Shown here piece after piece: positions 39,912 through 48,363 of a stretch of 64,000 nt of DNA. Position 1 is the stretch's first letter. The number at the start of each line of letters is the position of its first letter. Made by a program: the position numbers and the translations under genes. The notes under the pieces are model-generated. The model worked only from the letters and a program-made list of their open reading frames with translations, was not told where the DNA came from and did not search any database. The DNA is from CAZKGE01 sp964636405 (GTDB lineage Bacteria > Bacillota > Clostridia > Christensenellales > CAG-138), in the NCBI GenBank assembly GCA_964636405.1, contig CAZWSI010000002.1, positions 67,451-131,450 of the forward strand, in the 5' to 3' direction.

Positions 39912-41906
39912 ATGGCGGAAGAAAAGAAATATTCTGTAGACAGTATCAAGGTTATGGAGGGGCTGGACGCGGTGCGTATGCGGCCCGGCATGTACATCGG
40001 CTCCACGGGGCAGCGGGGCTTGCACCATCTGCTGTGGGAAATTGTGGACAACGCCATCGACGAGGCGGCCAACGGCTATGCCAACGAGATTACGGTTACG
40101 CTCCACAAGGATCGCTCCGTAACGGTGACCGACAACGGCCGGGGCATTCCCGTGGGCATTCACGAAAAGCTGGGCGTATCCGGCGTCGAGGTGGTGTTTA
40201 CGCAGCTCCACGCGGGCGGCAAGTTCGGCAACGATTCCTACGGCTACTCCGGCGGTCTGCACGGGGTGGGCGCGTCGGTGGTCAACGCGCTTTCCGAGTG
40301 GCTCACGGTGGAGGTCTGCACCGAAAACCGCAGCTACCGCATGGCCTTTGCAAGCGAGCCCGACGAAACGGGCAGGCTTGTTTCCGGCCGGCCGCTCGCG
40401 CCGCTTGCTGAGACGGGGCGCACAAAAAAGCAGGGCACGTGCGTCACCTTCCTGCCGGACGCGCGCGTGTTTGAAACGCTCGACATGAGCTACGAGGTGA
40501 TTTCGAGGCGCTTGCGGGAGCTTGCGTACCTCAACCGGGGCGTAAACATGGTGCTCGTAGACGAGCGCGCAAAAGCCGCCGATTCCGGCGGGGAGGCCGA
40601 CGAGCACGCGCCGCGCCGCCGCGCGGAATACCGCTTTGACGGCGGCCTGTCCGATTTTGTGCGCTATCTCAACGCGGATAAATCCCCCCTCTACGATCCG
40701 CCCATCCATTTTTCGGGCGCGAGCGGGGGCATTGCCGTGGAGGTCGCCATACAGCACAACGACGGCTACGCGGACAGCCTCTTTTCATACGTCAACAATA
40801 TCCCCACCTCCGAGGGCGGCACGCACGAAACGGGCTTTAAGGCGGCCTTTACCAAGGTGCTCAACGATTATTGCCGCAGGCAGGGCATTCTCAAGGAAAA
40901 GGACCTTTCGCTCTCCGGCGAAGATTTCCGCGAGGGCATGACGGCGGTGCTGTCGCTGAAAATGCACACCATCCAATTCGAGGGGCAGACCAAAACGCGG
41001 CTTGGCAATACGGAGGCGCGGCCCGCCGTGGAAAACGTGGTTGCCGAAAAGCTTGTGCCCATCCTGGAGGATTTAAAAAACGCCGCCGCCGCGAACGCCA
41101 TTGCCGAAAAAGCCGTGAAGGCCGCCAAGGTGCGCGAGGCCGCGCGCAAGGCCAAGGCCACGGCAAGGGAAAAGAACAAGCTGGAAAACGCCCCGCTTGT
41201 GGGCAAGCTGTCAAGCTGCACGGGCCGGGATTTTTCGCGCAACGAGCTCTTTATTGTGGAGGGCGATTCCGCGGGCGGCAGCGCCAAGCAGGGACGCGAC
41301 CGGCGCTTTCAGGCTATTTTGCCCCTGCGCGGCAAGCCGCTGAACGTGGAAAAAAAGCGGCTGGATCAGGTGCTGCAAAACGAGGAGTTCCGCAGCATCA
41401 TCACGGCGCTTGGCACGGGCCTTGGGGAGGACTTCGATCTTTCGTCGCTGAAATACAACAAAATTGTCATCCTTTCCGACGCGGATCAGGACGGCGCGCA
41501 CATCCGCGCCATATTGATGACCTTCTTCTATCGGTATATGAAGGAGCTCGTCATGGACGGGCACGTGTACATTGGCCTCTCCCCGCTCTACCGGGTGCAG
41601 AAGGGCGAAAAGCACATTTATTGCTATGACGACGAGGAGCTGAAGCGCGCCACGCGCGCCGTAGGCAAGGGCTACGCCATCCAGCGCTACAAGGGCCTGG
41701 GCGAAATGAACCCCGAGCAGCTCTGGGAAACGACGATGAACCCGGCCAACCGCAAGCTCGTGCGCGTGGGCATCGAAGACGCGGCGGACGTGGAGCGGCT
41801 GGTCACGGTGCTCATGGGCGACAAGGTGCAGCCCCGCAAGGAATACATTTCCGAGCACGCGAACTTTAACAAGAGCAGCGAAACCTTTGAACGCTTGAAG
41901 GACTAA
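39912..41906 (+). CDS. parE: Type IIA topoisomerase subunit B (topoisomerase IV-like, ParE/GyrB)
   Basis: 664 residues. GHKL ATPase with EIVDNAIDEA, DNGRGIPVGIH and GGLHGVGASVVNAL; the transducer (..NIPTSEGGTHETGF..) and the TOPRIM domain with VEGDSAGGSAKQGRD and LSDADQDGAHI; C-terminal YKGLGEMNPEQLWETTM. The start at 39912 is preceded by GAGGA and matches the family N terminus. GyrB and ParE are hard to tell apart; the absence of dnaA/recF neighbours and the features of the partner subunit favour a topoisomerase IV-like second pair. Confidence 0.82.
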   Translation: MAEEKKYSVDSIKVMEGLDAVRMRPGMYIGSTGQRGLHHLLWEIVDNAIDEAANGYANEITVTLHKDRSVTVTDNGRGIPVGIHEKLGVSGVEVVFTQLHAGGKFGNDSYGYSGGLHGVGASVVNALSEWLTVEVCTENRSYRMAFASEPDETGRLVSGRPLAPLAETGRTKKQGTCVTFLPDARVFETLDMSYEVISRRLRELAYLNRGVNMVLVDERAKAADSGGEADEHAPRRRAEYRFDGGLSDFVRYLNADKSPLYDPPIHFSGASGGIAVEVAIQHNDGYADSLFSYVNNIPTSEGGTHETGFKAAFTKVLNDYCRRQGILKEKDLSLSGEDFREGMTAVLSLKMHTIQFEGQTKTRLGNTEARPAVENVVAEKLVPILEDLKNAAAANAIAEKAVKAAKVREAARKAKATAREKNKLENAPLVGKLSSCTGRDFSRNELFIVEGDSAGGSAKQGRDRRFQAILPLRGKPLNVEKKRLDQVLQNEEFRSIITALGTGLGEDFDLSSLKYNKIVILSDADQDGAHIRAILMTFFYRYMKELVMDGHVYIGLSPLYRVQKGEKHIYCYDDEELKRATRAVGKGYAIQRYKGLGEMNPEQLWETTMNPANRKLVRVGIEDAADVERLVTVLMGDKVQPRKEYISEHANFNKSSETFERLKD

Positions 41907-41939
41907 CGGGCGCGCGCCCCCGATTAAAGAGAGATAACT

Positions 41940-44342
41940 ATGGCAAAGAAGACCGAAGAACCCATTCAGGAAACCATCATTCTGCGCAGCATGGACGAGA
42001 TGATGCATCAGTCCATGATGCCCTACGCCGAGCACGTGATTCTCGAGCGCGCCCTGCCGCGCGTGGAGGACGGCCTAAAGCCCGTGCAGCGGCGCATTCT
42101 GTTCACCATGCTGGAGCTTTCCCTAACCCCGGACAAGCCGCACCGCAAGAGCGCGCGCATCGTGGGCGACTGTCTGGGCAAATATCACCCCCACGGCGAT
42201 TCCTCCGTGTACGACGCCATGGTACGCATGTCGCAGCCCTTCAATATGCGCGTGCCGCTGGTGGACGGGCACGGCAATTTCGGCTCCGTGGACGGCGATT
42301 CCGCGGCCGCCATGCGCTATACCGAGGCGCGCATGACCGACGGCGCCATGGAGCTTTTGCGCGATCTCGACAAGGACACCGTGTCCTTTTCCTTCAATTT
42401 TGACGATACGCTTAAGGAGCCCGATCTTCTGCCCGGGCGCTTCCCCAATCTGCTTGTCAACGGCACGACAGGCATCGCGGTGGGGCTGGCTACGAGCATC
42501 CCGCCCCACAACCCGGGCGAGGCCATCGACGCGGTCATCGCCATGATGGAAAACCCGCGCATTACGCTCCCGGAGCTGATGAAGATCATCCCCGCGCCCG
42601 ATTTCCCCACGGGCGGCTTCCTGCTCGACACCGAGGAAATCGCCGCCGCCTACGAAACGGGCCGCGCCAAGCTCACCGTGCGCGCCAAAACACACTTTGA
42701 GGAGCAAAAGAACGGCCGCACGCTCATTGTGGTAACGGAATTCCCGTATCAGGTCAACAAGGCCAGCGCGCTGGAAAAGATCCTCGCCGTCAGTCAGGAA
42801 AAGAAGCTTCTTTTCTCCGGCATCGCCGATATCCGCGACGAATCCGACCGTCTCGGCATGCGCGCGGTCATCGAGGTCAAAAAGGACGCGGACCCGGAGA
42901 AGATCCTTCAATACCTGTTTAAGTATTCCGATTTGCAGAGCACCTTCGGCGTAAACATGGTGGCCATCGCCCAGGGCAAGCCCCAGCAGCTCAGCTTAAA
43001 GCAGGTGATTGCCCACTACATCCGCCACCAGCGCGACGTGGTGACCCGCCGCACCAAATTCGAGCTGGAAACGGCGGAGCGGCGCGAGCACATTCTCGCC
43101 GGCCTCATGGTGGCGGTCAATAACCTCGACCGCGTAATCAAGCTCATCCGCGCCTCCAAGAGCGGAAAGGAGGCCAAGGACGGCCTTATGTCCACCTTCG
43201 GCCTCACGGATGTGCAGGCGCAGGCCATCCTCGATTTACGGCTCGTACGCTTGACCAATCTGGAGCTAAAGTCCATCGAGAGCGAGTACGCGGAGATTCT
43301 TAAGCTCATCGCCTACTATAAAAGCGTGCTCGCCTCGGAGGCCAAGCTCCTCGCGCTCATTAAAAAGGAATTGCTCGAGGTGCGCGCAAAGCTGGCCGTC
43401 CCGCGCCTGACCCGGCTCATTTCGGCCGAAAAGGAGATTACCGTGCCCGAGGAGGAGCTGACCGTGGTCGAGGACGTGACCGTGGCGCTCTGCGACGGGC
43501 TCAAGGCGCGCCGCTGCCCCACCCGCGCTTTTTCGGCGGCGCAGATTTCGGACGATAAGCCGCTCTTTGTGCTGGATACGCAATCCAACCAGCGCCTGCG
43601 GCTCTTTACCGACAAGGGCGCGCTGCTTTCCCTCGCCGTGTCCGATCTGCCGGAAACGCGCCCCACCGCCCGTGCGTTTAACCTCGCGTCCCTTCTGCCC
43701 TTTGAAAAGGACGAGCATATTGTGGCCGTATTCCCGGAGGATGCCGAAGGCGATTACTATTTTTACACGACGCAGGGCAACGTTAAGCGCGGCCCCTGCA
43801 CGGACTACTCCGTGCGCGCCAAGCGCACCGCCGCCGTGGCGCTCAAGGACGGCGATACGCTCCTGCATATGGAGCGCTATACGGCGGAGAGCATTCTGCT
43901 TCTTACGCGCCTTGGCATGAGCATCCGCTTTGCCACGGATACCGTTCCCTCCATGGGCCGCGTGTCCGGGGGCGTAAAGTGCGTCAAGCTTGAGCGCGGC
44001 GACGCGGTGCTCTTTGCGCGGCAGGTGCCCGACGCGGGCGAGGTGCTGACCGTGACCGACCGCGGCTACGGCAAGCGGAGCCTGATGTTTGATTACGAGC
44101 TGCAAGGCCGCAACGGCAAGGGCATGAAAACCTTCGACCTGAAGAAAAACGGCTCGAACGGCACGTGCATTGCCGCCGCGTTCCACGTCACCGACGCGTT
44201 CAGCTTTGCCCTTGTACAGCGTCACGGCACAAGAACCGTGTTCAGCACCGAGCAGGTGCGCATCGAGCCGCGCGCAGGCAAGGGCTCCATGCTCGTGGCC
44301 GTTGTGCTCGACGACGATGTTGTCGCGGCCGAAAAGCAATAA
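41940..44342 (+). CDS. parC: Type IIA topoisomerase subunit A (topoisomerase IV-like, ParC/GyrA)
   Basis: 800 residues. QRRILFTMLEL and KYHPHGDSSVYDAMVRM cover the quinolone-resistance region; the DNA-cleaving tyrosine is in AAAMRYTEARM. The C-terminal beta-pinwheel (from about 530) contains LQGRNGKGMKTF where gyrases have the GyrA box QRRGGKG, so the box is degenerate. Wrapping of DNA and true gyrase activity are therefore doubtful, which supports decatenation as the main role. Starts 33 bases after the B subunit; a strong terminator follows. Confidence 0.82.
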   Translation: MAKKTEEPIQETIILRSMDEMMHQSMMPYAEHVILERALPRVEDGLKPVQRRILFTMLELSLTPDKPHRKSARIVGDCLGKYHPHGDSSVYDAMVRMSQPFNMRVPLVDGHGNFGSVDGDSAAAMRYTEARMTDGAMELLRDLDKDTVSFSFNFDDTLKEPDLLPGRFPNLLVNGTTGIAVGLATSIPPHNPGEAIDAVIAMMENPRITLPELMKIIPAPDFPTGGFLLDTEEIAAAYETGRAKLTVRAKTHFEEQKNGRTLIVVTEFPYQVNKASALEKILAVSQEKKLLFSGIADIRDESDRLGMRAVIEVKKDADPEKILQYLFKYSDLQSTFGVNMVAIAQGKPQQLSLKQVIAHYIRHQRDVVTRRTKFELETAERREHILAGLMVAVNNLDRVIKLIRASKSGKEAKDGLMSTFGLTDVQAQAILDLRLVRLTNLELKSIESEYAEILKLIAYYKSVLASEAKLLALIKKELLEVRAKLAVPRLTRLISAEKEITVPEEELTVVEDVTVALCDGLKARRCPTRAFSAAQISDDKPLFVLDTQSNQRLRLFTDKGALLSLAVSDLPETRPTARAFNLASLLPFEKDEHIVAVFPEDAEGDYYFYTTQGNVKRGPCTDYSVRAKRTAAVALKDGDTLLHMERYTAESILLLTRLGMSIRFATDTVPSMGRVSGGVKCVKLERGDAVLFARQVPDAGEVLTVTDRGYGKRSLMFDYELQGRNGKGMKTFDLKKNGSNGTCIAAAFHVTDAFSFALVQRHGTRTVFSTEQVRIEPRAGKGSMLVAVVLDDDVVAAEKQ

Positions 44343-44363
44343 GCGGCAAGCGAAGGCGATTTT

Positions 44364-44394
44364 ACGGGGCGGCGCTTTCCGCCCCGTTTGTCTG
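44364..44394 (+). terminator. Rho-independent terminator after parC
   Basis: ACGGGGCGG (44364-44372) and CCGCCCCGT (44379-44387) form a perfect 9-base stem with a 6-base loop, followed by TTTGTCT. Confidence 0.85.
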
Positions 44395-44418
44395 CAAAAG
44401 CGGCGCGCTTCGGAACGC

Positions 44419-44448
44419 GGGTGTGAAGGAATTGGGTGTGAAGGAATT
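44419..44448 (+). repeat. 15-base perfect tandem duplication
   Basis: GGGTGTGAAGGAATT occurs twice without gap, just upstream of the -35 box at 44460. It may be a recent slippage event or a tandem activator site. Confidence 0.7.
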
Positions 44449-44459
44449 GTGACGTTTTA

Positions 44460-44505
44460 TTGACTTTTTTCGTTTCCTCGGCTATGATGCAGATATTATT
44501 CTGCA
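44460..44505 (+). promoter_or_regulatory. Promoter and possible operator of the acyltransferase/ligase operon
   Basis: TTGACT (44460-44465) and TATGAT (44483-44488), spacer 17. An inverted repeat TGCAGA-N6-TCTGCA (44488-44505) overlaps the expected transcription start and could be a repressor site. Confidence 0.65.
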
Positions 44506-44530
44506 ATGATACGCATACTGGGGGTCATTT

Positions 44531-45436
44531 ATGGAGATGCAACAAAAGGAGCACGGGAAGCGCCGGCGCGGCGACCGGCTCAACGGCACGCGGGTGCGCG
44601 GACTTGATTCCATGCACATGTTTTTGCCGCTGATGCTGCCCAACCGAGCGGATAACGAAGCGTTTATCCAGGAGCTGATCGACCTAACCGCCCTGGAGGC
44701 GTGGCTTGAAAAAAAGAACGCCGCCGAACCCGAGCACCGCTATACGCTCACGCACGCCATGCTGGCAGCCTTTGGCCGCACCATCGCCATGCGCCCGCGC
44801 ATCAATCGGTATATCGCGGGCAGTTTGTATTACGACCGCAACAATATCAGCTTTTCGCTGATCGCGAAAAAGGCCTTTTCCGACAACGGCGACGAGTCCA
44901 TTGTCATCCTCAGGTACGATCCCGAAAGCGAGCGGAGCAGCATCGACATGATGCACGACAAGCTCTGCAAATTCGTTTACGCGCTGCGCAAGGAGGGCCA
45001 AACGGACAATACCACCGATATCCTCGATACGCTCGCCAAGCTCCCCCGTCCCTTCCGCAGGTTTGTCATCTGGGCGCTGCGCACGCTGGATTACTTTGGC
45101 ATCATGCCCAAGGATCTTCTTTACGAAGACCCGTACCAGAGCTCGGTATGGCTCTCGAACCTTGGCTCCATCAAGCTCAACGCGGGCTACCACCACCTCA
45201 CCAACTGGGGTACGAATTCCATTTTTGTCGTCATGGGCGAAAAGCACCTTCATCCCTTCTACGTGGACGACGGCGGCGTGAGCATGCGGCCTGCAATGGA
45301 AATCGGCCTCACGCTCGACGAGCGCATCGCGGACGGCTATTATTACTCCCGCACCGTGAAGCTGCTCAAGCACCTGCTCACGCACCCGGAGCTGCTTGAC
45401 GTGCCCGCAAAGGAGGAACTTAGCTGTGATTACTGA
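44531..45436 (+). CDS. CAT/E2-fold acyltransferase homologue lacking the catalytic histidine
   Basis: 301 residues without lipoyl domain. The fold is that of chloramphenicol acetyltransferase and the catalytic domain of 2-oxoacid dehydrogenase E2: SMHMFLPLMLPNRADNEAF, LTHAMLAAFGRTIAMRPRINRYI, VWLSNLGSIKLNAGYHHLTN and the final LTLDERIADGYYYSRTVK. In active E2/CAT enzymes this last motif is H-x-x-x-D-G; here the histidine position is Glu (DERIADG). GGGGGT precedes the ATG. It overlaps the acyl-CoA synthetase gene by 11 bases, so the two probably act together on an acyl group, as enzyme, acyl carrier-like partner or regulator. Confidence 0.75.
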   Translation: MEMQQKEHGKRRRGDRLNGTRVRGLDSMHMFLPLMLPNRADNEAFIQELIDLTALEAWLEKKNAAEPEHRYTLTHAMLAAFGRTIAMRPRINRYIAGSLYYDRNNISFSLIAKKAFSDNGDESIVILRYDPESERSSIDMMHDKLCKFVYALRKEGQTDNTTDILDTLAKLPRPFRRFVIWALRTLDYFGIMPKDLLYEDPYQSSVWLSNLGSIKLNAGYHHLTNWGTNSIFVVMGEKHLHPFYVDDGGVSMRPAMEIGLTLDERIADGYYYSRTVKLLKHLLTHPELLDVPAKEELSCDY

Positions 45437-47192
45437 AGCGCTCGACCTCGCATATGAGAATGTCCCCGCACCCTGGCTTGCCTTTTACGGCGACGTGCCC
45501 ACGCATTTAAGCTATCATCCCGGCTCCATGTTCGATATGATACTCGATTGCGAAAAGCGCTGGCCCGATTATACCGCCTTTTCCTTTATGGGCAAAAAGA
45601 CCACCTATAAAGAGATGGTAGCGGGCGTGCGCCGCGTCGCGCGCGCCTTTGCCGCGCAGGGCATCCGTGAAAACGACCGCGTTACCGTCTGCATGCCCAA
45701 CTGCCCGCAGACCGTGCTGTGCTTTTACGCGCTCAATCTGCTCGGCGCAATCGCCGTCATGATCCATCCGCTCTCCTCCGAGGGTGAGATCGCGTTCTAT
45801 CTCAAGGATTCCGGCAGCGTCGCCTGCGTCACGCTCGATCAGTTCTATCCCAAGTTCATCGAGGTCCGCAAGCGCGTTGCGGTTCCCACGCTCATTTTGG
45901 CCTGCGTGGCCGACGCGCTCGGCGCGGTTAAGTCCGTGGGCTACAAGCTCACCGAGGGCCGCAAGTACCCCAAGGTGCCCAAGGACGCGCCCGTGGTGGA
46001 CTGGAAAACCTTCTGTCAAGCGGGCGACGCGTATACGGGCGCGTTTACCGCCGCCCGCAAGGGCGCAGACCCGGCCGTCATCCTTTTTTCCGGCGGCACC
46101 ACCGGCACGACAAAGGGCATCCTGCTCAGCAACCTGAATTTCAACGCCTTGGGCGAACAGACCGCCGCCATGAGCAACTGCTGCTATCCGGGCAAGAGCA
46201 TGCTCGCGGCCATGCCCATGTTCCACGGCTTTGGCCTGGGTGTGTGCATCCATGCCATGATGTCGCACGGCGTGCGCGCCATCCTTGTGCCCCGCGTCTC
46301 CGTAGAAAGCTACGCCAAGCTTCTCAAGAAGGAGCAGCCCAATTACATCGCGGGCGTGCCTACGCTCTATGAGGGCATCACGCGCAATCCTTACATGAAG
46401 AACGTCAGCCTCGCGTGCCTCATGGGCGTATTCTCCGGCGGGGATTCGCTCTCCATCGAGCTGAAAAAGAAATTTGACCGCTTCCTCAAGGAGCACGGCG
46501 CGACCGTGCAGGTGCGCGAGGGCTACGGCACGACCGAGTGCGTGACCGCGAGCTGCCTCACGCCCTACGATATGTACCGCGAGGGCAGCATCGGGCTTCC
46601 CTTCCCGGACACGTATTATACCATCGTCAAGCCCGGCACGATCGACGTTTTGCCCTGCGGCGAGGAGGGCGAGATCTGCCTCTGCGGGCCTTCGGTCATG
46701 ATCGAATACGTCAACCAGCCCAAGGAAACGGCCGATACGCTCCGCCTGCACAAGGACGGGCATACCTGGCTGCACACCGGCGATCTCGGCTCCATGGACG
46801 CGGACGGCTTCGTATACTTCAAACAGCGCATCAAGCGCATGATCATTACCTCGGGCTACAACGTATACCCCTCGCAGCTCGAAAACATCATTGACGCGCA
46901 CGAAAAGGTTCAGATGAGCTGCGTCATCGGCGTAAAGGACGCATATTCCATGCAACGCGTCAAGGCCTTCGTCGTGCTCATGCCGGGCGAAGCGCCCACC
47001 GAAGCGCTCAAGGAGGAAATCCTCGCGCATTGCCGCAAGAACATCGCCAAATATGCCATGCCGCGCGAGCTTGAGTTCCGCGAATCCCTGCCCAAGACGC
47101 TCGTGGGCAAGGTGGCCTATACCGTCCTCGAGAAGGAGGAAGCCGCGCGTCAGGCGGCGCTGGCGGCGCAAAGCGCGGAGGCCGCAAACTGA
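45426..47192 (+). CDS. Acyl-CoA synthetase (AMP-forming), long/medium-chain type
   Basis: 588 residues from a GTG start with AAGGAGG 8 bases upstream, inside the end of the preceding gene. ANL-superfamily motifs: ILFSGGTTGTTKGILLS (A3 P-loop), REGYGTTECVTASCL, WLHTGDLGSMDADGF (A7), KRMIITSGYNVYPSQLE (A8) and PKTLVGKVAYTVL with the catalytic C-terminal lysine. It should adenylate a carboxylic acid and transfer it to CoA. The close coupling to the CAT/E2-like protein suggests a specific acyl-transfer pathway, for example on a lipid or wall component. Confidence 0.9.
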   Translation: MITEALDLAYENVPAPWLAFYGDVPTHLSYHPGSMFDMILDCEKRWPDYTAFSFMGKKTTYKEMVAGVRRVARAFAAQGIRENDRVTVCMPNCPQTVLCFYALNLLGAIAVMIHPLSSEGEIAFYLKDSGSVACVTLDQFYPKFIEVRKRVAVPTLILACVADALGAVKSVGYKLTEGRKYPKVPKDAPVVDWKTFCQAGDAYTGAFTAARKGADPAVILFSGGTTGTTKGILLSNLNFNALGEQTAAMSNCCYPGKSMLAAMPMFHGFGLGVCIHAMMSHGVRAILVPRVSVESYAKLLKKEQPNYIAGVPTLYEGITRNPYMKNVSLACLMGVFSGGDSLSIELKKKFDRFLKEHGATVQVREGYGTTECVTASCLTPYDMYREGSIGLPFPDTYYTIVKPGTIDVLPCGEEGEICLCGPSVMIEYVNQPKETADTLRLHKDGHTWLHTGDLGSMDADGFVYFKQRIKRMIITSGYNVYPSQLENIIDAHEKVQMSCVIGVKDAYSMQRVKAFVVLMPGEAPTEALKEEILAHCRKNIAKYAMPRELEFRESLPKTLVGKVAYTVLEKEEAARQAALAAQSAEAAN

Positions 47193-47193
47193 C

Positions 47194-47445
47194 ATGCTCC
47201 GCCCCGTCCCCGGCGTCATCACGCTGGAGCTGCACGGCAAAAACCGCTTTCAGGCACGCGTCGCGCTGAGCGCTGCCCTGCGCCGGGCAGACGGGCAGGT
47301 ATACCGCATCCGCGCCGTGCACGGCCATACCCACGGCACGGCCCTGCGCGATATGCTCCGCGCGGAATTCGCTTCTCACCCCCGCGTGCTCCGCCTCGAA
47401 AGCGTGGGCGAGGGTGCAACCGATCTTGTGCTGCGCGAACTGTAA
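47194..47445 (+). CDS. Small Smr-domain protein
   Basis: 83 residues. ITLELHGKNRFQARVALSAAL and AVHGHTHGTALRDMLRAEF, then SVGEGATDLVLREL, follow the Smr pattern LDLHG...HGxGxxxLR...G. Stand-alone Smr proteins are nuclease-like or RNA-binding. It starts one base after the stop of the acyl-CoA synthetase gene. Divergent in the HG-x-G loop, so function is uncertain. Confidence 0.65.
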   Translation: MLRPVPGVITLELHGKNRFQARVALSAALRRADGQVYRIRAVHGHTHGTALRDMLRAEFASHPRVLRLESVGEGATDLVLREL

Positions 47446-47486
47446 GCGCGGCGGTCAGACAATAGCACAACAAAAGAGTCGTTTTG

Positions 47487-47513
47487 TTAGCACTCGCGTC
47501 ATGTGAGTGCTAA
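47487..47513 (+). promoter_or_regulatory. CIRCE operator (HrcA site)
   Basis: Perfect consensus TTAGCACTC-N9-GAGTGCTAA. HrcA binds CIRCE and represses heat-shock genes. It stands about 150 bases upstream of the hsp20 start. A promoter TTGTTA/TGCTAA overlapping the operator is possible but not certain. The remaining leader to 47665 contains only short hairpins. Confidence 0.95.
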
Positions 47514-47665
47514 TTTTTACATTTGCATTACGTTCGCTTCAAATTTTTGCAACAATGGGATGTTATGGTTAGGGCAGTTGAAAGGGAGAGCGGTTCCCTC
47601 CTGGGGAATAGCCCTTCCGAGAAGGAAGAACAATAAGCAAGAACATTCCAAAGGAGGACGTTTTT

Positions 47666-48091
47666 ATGAGTATGTACGCTATGACCCCTTATCGCAGGCA
47701 GCACGGCATGGAGCGCTTTTTCGATGATTTTGAGAAGGACTTCTTCAACGGCTTCCCGACCATCACCTCCGCCTTCCGCACCGACATTGAGGACTGCGGC
47801 GATCATTACGCCGTCAAGGCCGAGCTTCCGGGCTTTACCAAGGAGGATATCGACATCGATATCAACGGCGAGTGCATGACCGTGCGCGCGTCCCACGACG
47901 AGACCGAGGAGGAAAAAAAGAAGAACTATGTGCGCCGCGAGCGCCACGTAGGCACCATCGCCCGCAGCTTCGACATTTCCGGCATCGACGTCGACGCCAT
48001 CTCCGCCGCCTACGAAAACGGCATCCTTATCCTGACCCTTCCCAAGGCCCAGCCCAAGGCGCCTGAGGGCAAGAAGGTGGCGGTGCGGTAA
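47666..48091 (+). CDS. Small heat shock protein, Hsp20 family
   Basis: 141 residues with an alpha-crystallin domain (about 35-130): DHYAVKAELPGFTKEDIDIDI, RRERHVGTIARSFDI and the C-terminal YENGILILTLPKAQPK. An N-terminal arm begins MSMYAMTPYRRQHGMERFFDD. AAAGGAGG stands about 8 bases before the ATG. ATP-independent chaperone that binds unfolding proteins. The CIRCE element upstream places it under HrcA control. Confidence 0.95.
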   Translation: MSMYAMTPYRRQHGMERFFDDFEKDFFNGFPTITSAFRTDIEDCGDHYAVKAELPGFTKEDIDIDINGECMTVRASHDETEEEKKKNYVRRERHVGTIARSFDISGIDVDAISAAYENGILILTLPKAQPKAPEGKKVAVR

Positions 48092-48129
48092 CGAGAACGG
48101 GGGACGGGGGTACGGCTCGAGTGCGTTAG

Positions 48130-48199
48130 GGCGCTGCCCTAAAACCCGCCAAAGGGTGTTCCCCCCTTTGGAATCCCATCTATGACCGCGTTTTGTGCG
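48130..48199 (+). repeat. Dispersed palindromic repeat, copy B
   Basis: GGCGCTGCCCTAAAACCCGC, then a hairpin CCAAAGGG/CCCTTTGG, then GAATCCCATC and GACCGCGTTTTGTGCG. Same layout as copy A near murD; inverted relative to copy C nearby. Confidence 0.65.
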
Positions 48200-48231
48200 T
48201 TTGCTTTAGCTTTTTTCTATAAGAACAACTT

Positions 48232-48262
48232 GGCCCGGCGATATTTCGCCGGGCCGAGTCTT
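48232..48262 (+). terminator. Terminator hairpin after hsp20
   Basis: GGCCCGGCGA (48232-48241) and TCGCCGGGCC (48246-48255) form a perfect 10-base stem with a TATT loop, followed by GAGTCTTTGTC. It separates hsp20 from the convergent gene at 48364. Confidence 0.8.
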
Positions 48263-48287
48263 TGTCTATTCACTTTTAGGGCGATTC

Positions 48288-48338
48288 CACGGGATTCCCA
48301 AGGGATGAAATCCCTTAAGCGGGGCCCGGGGCAGCGCC
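48288..48338 (-). repeat. Dispersed palindromic repeat, copy C (inverted)
   Basis: Read on the minus strand: GGCGCTGCCCCGGGCCCCGC, then AAGGGATTTCATCCCTT (hairpin) and GGGAATCCC. It matches copies A and B in order of elements. Copies B and C flank the hsp20 terminator in opposite orientation. Confidence 0.65.
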
Positions 48339-48363
48339 CCTTGCGTTCCCCAACGCCCCCCGC

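Noticed and set aside
47503..47727. 74-codon open frame between CIRCE and hsp20
   Set aside because: Overlaps the hsp20 start in another frame and has no ribosome binding site; it is leader sequence.
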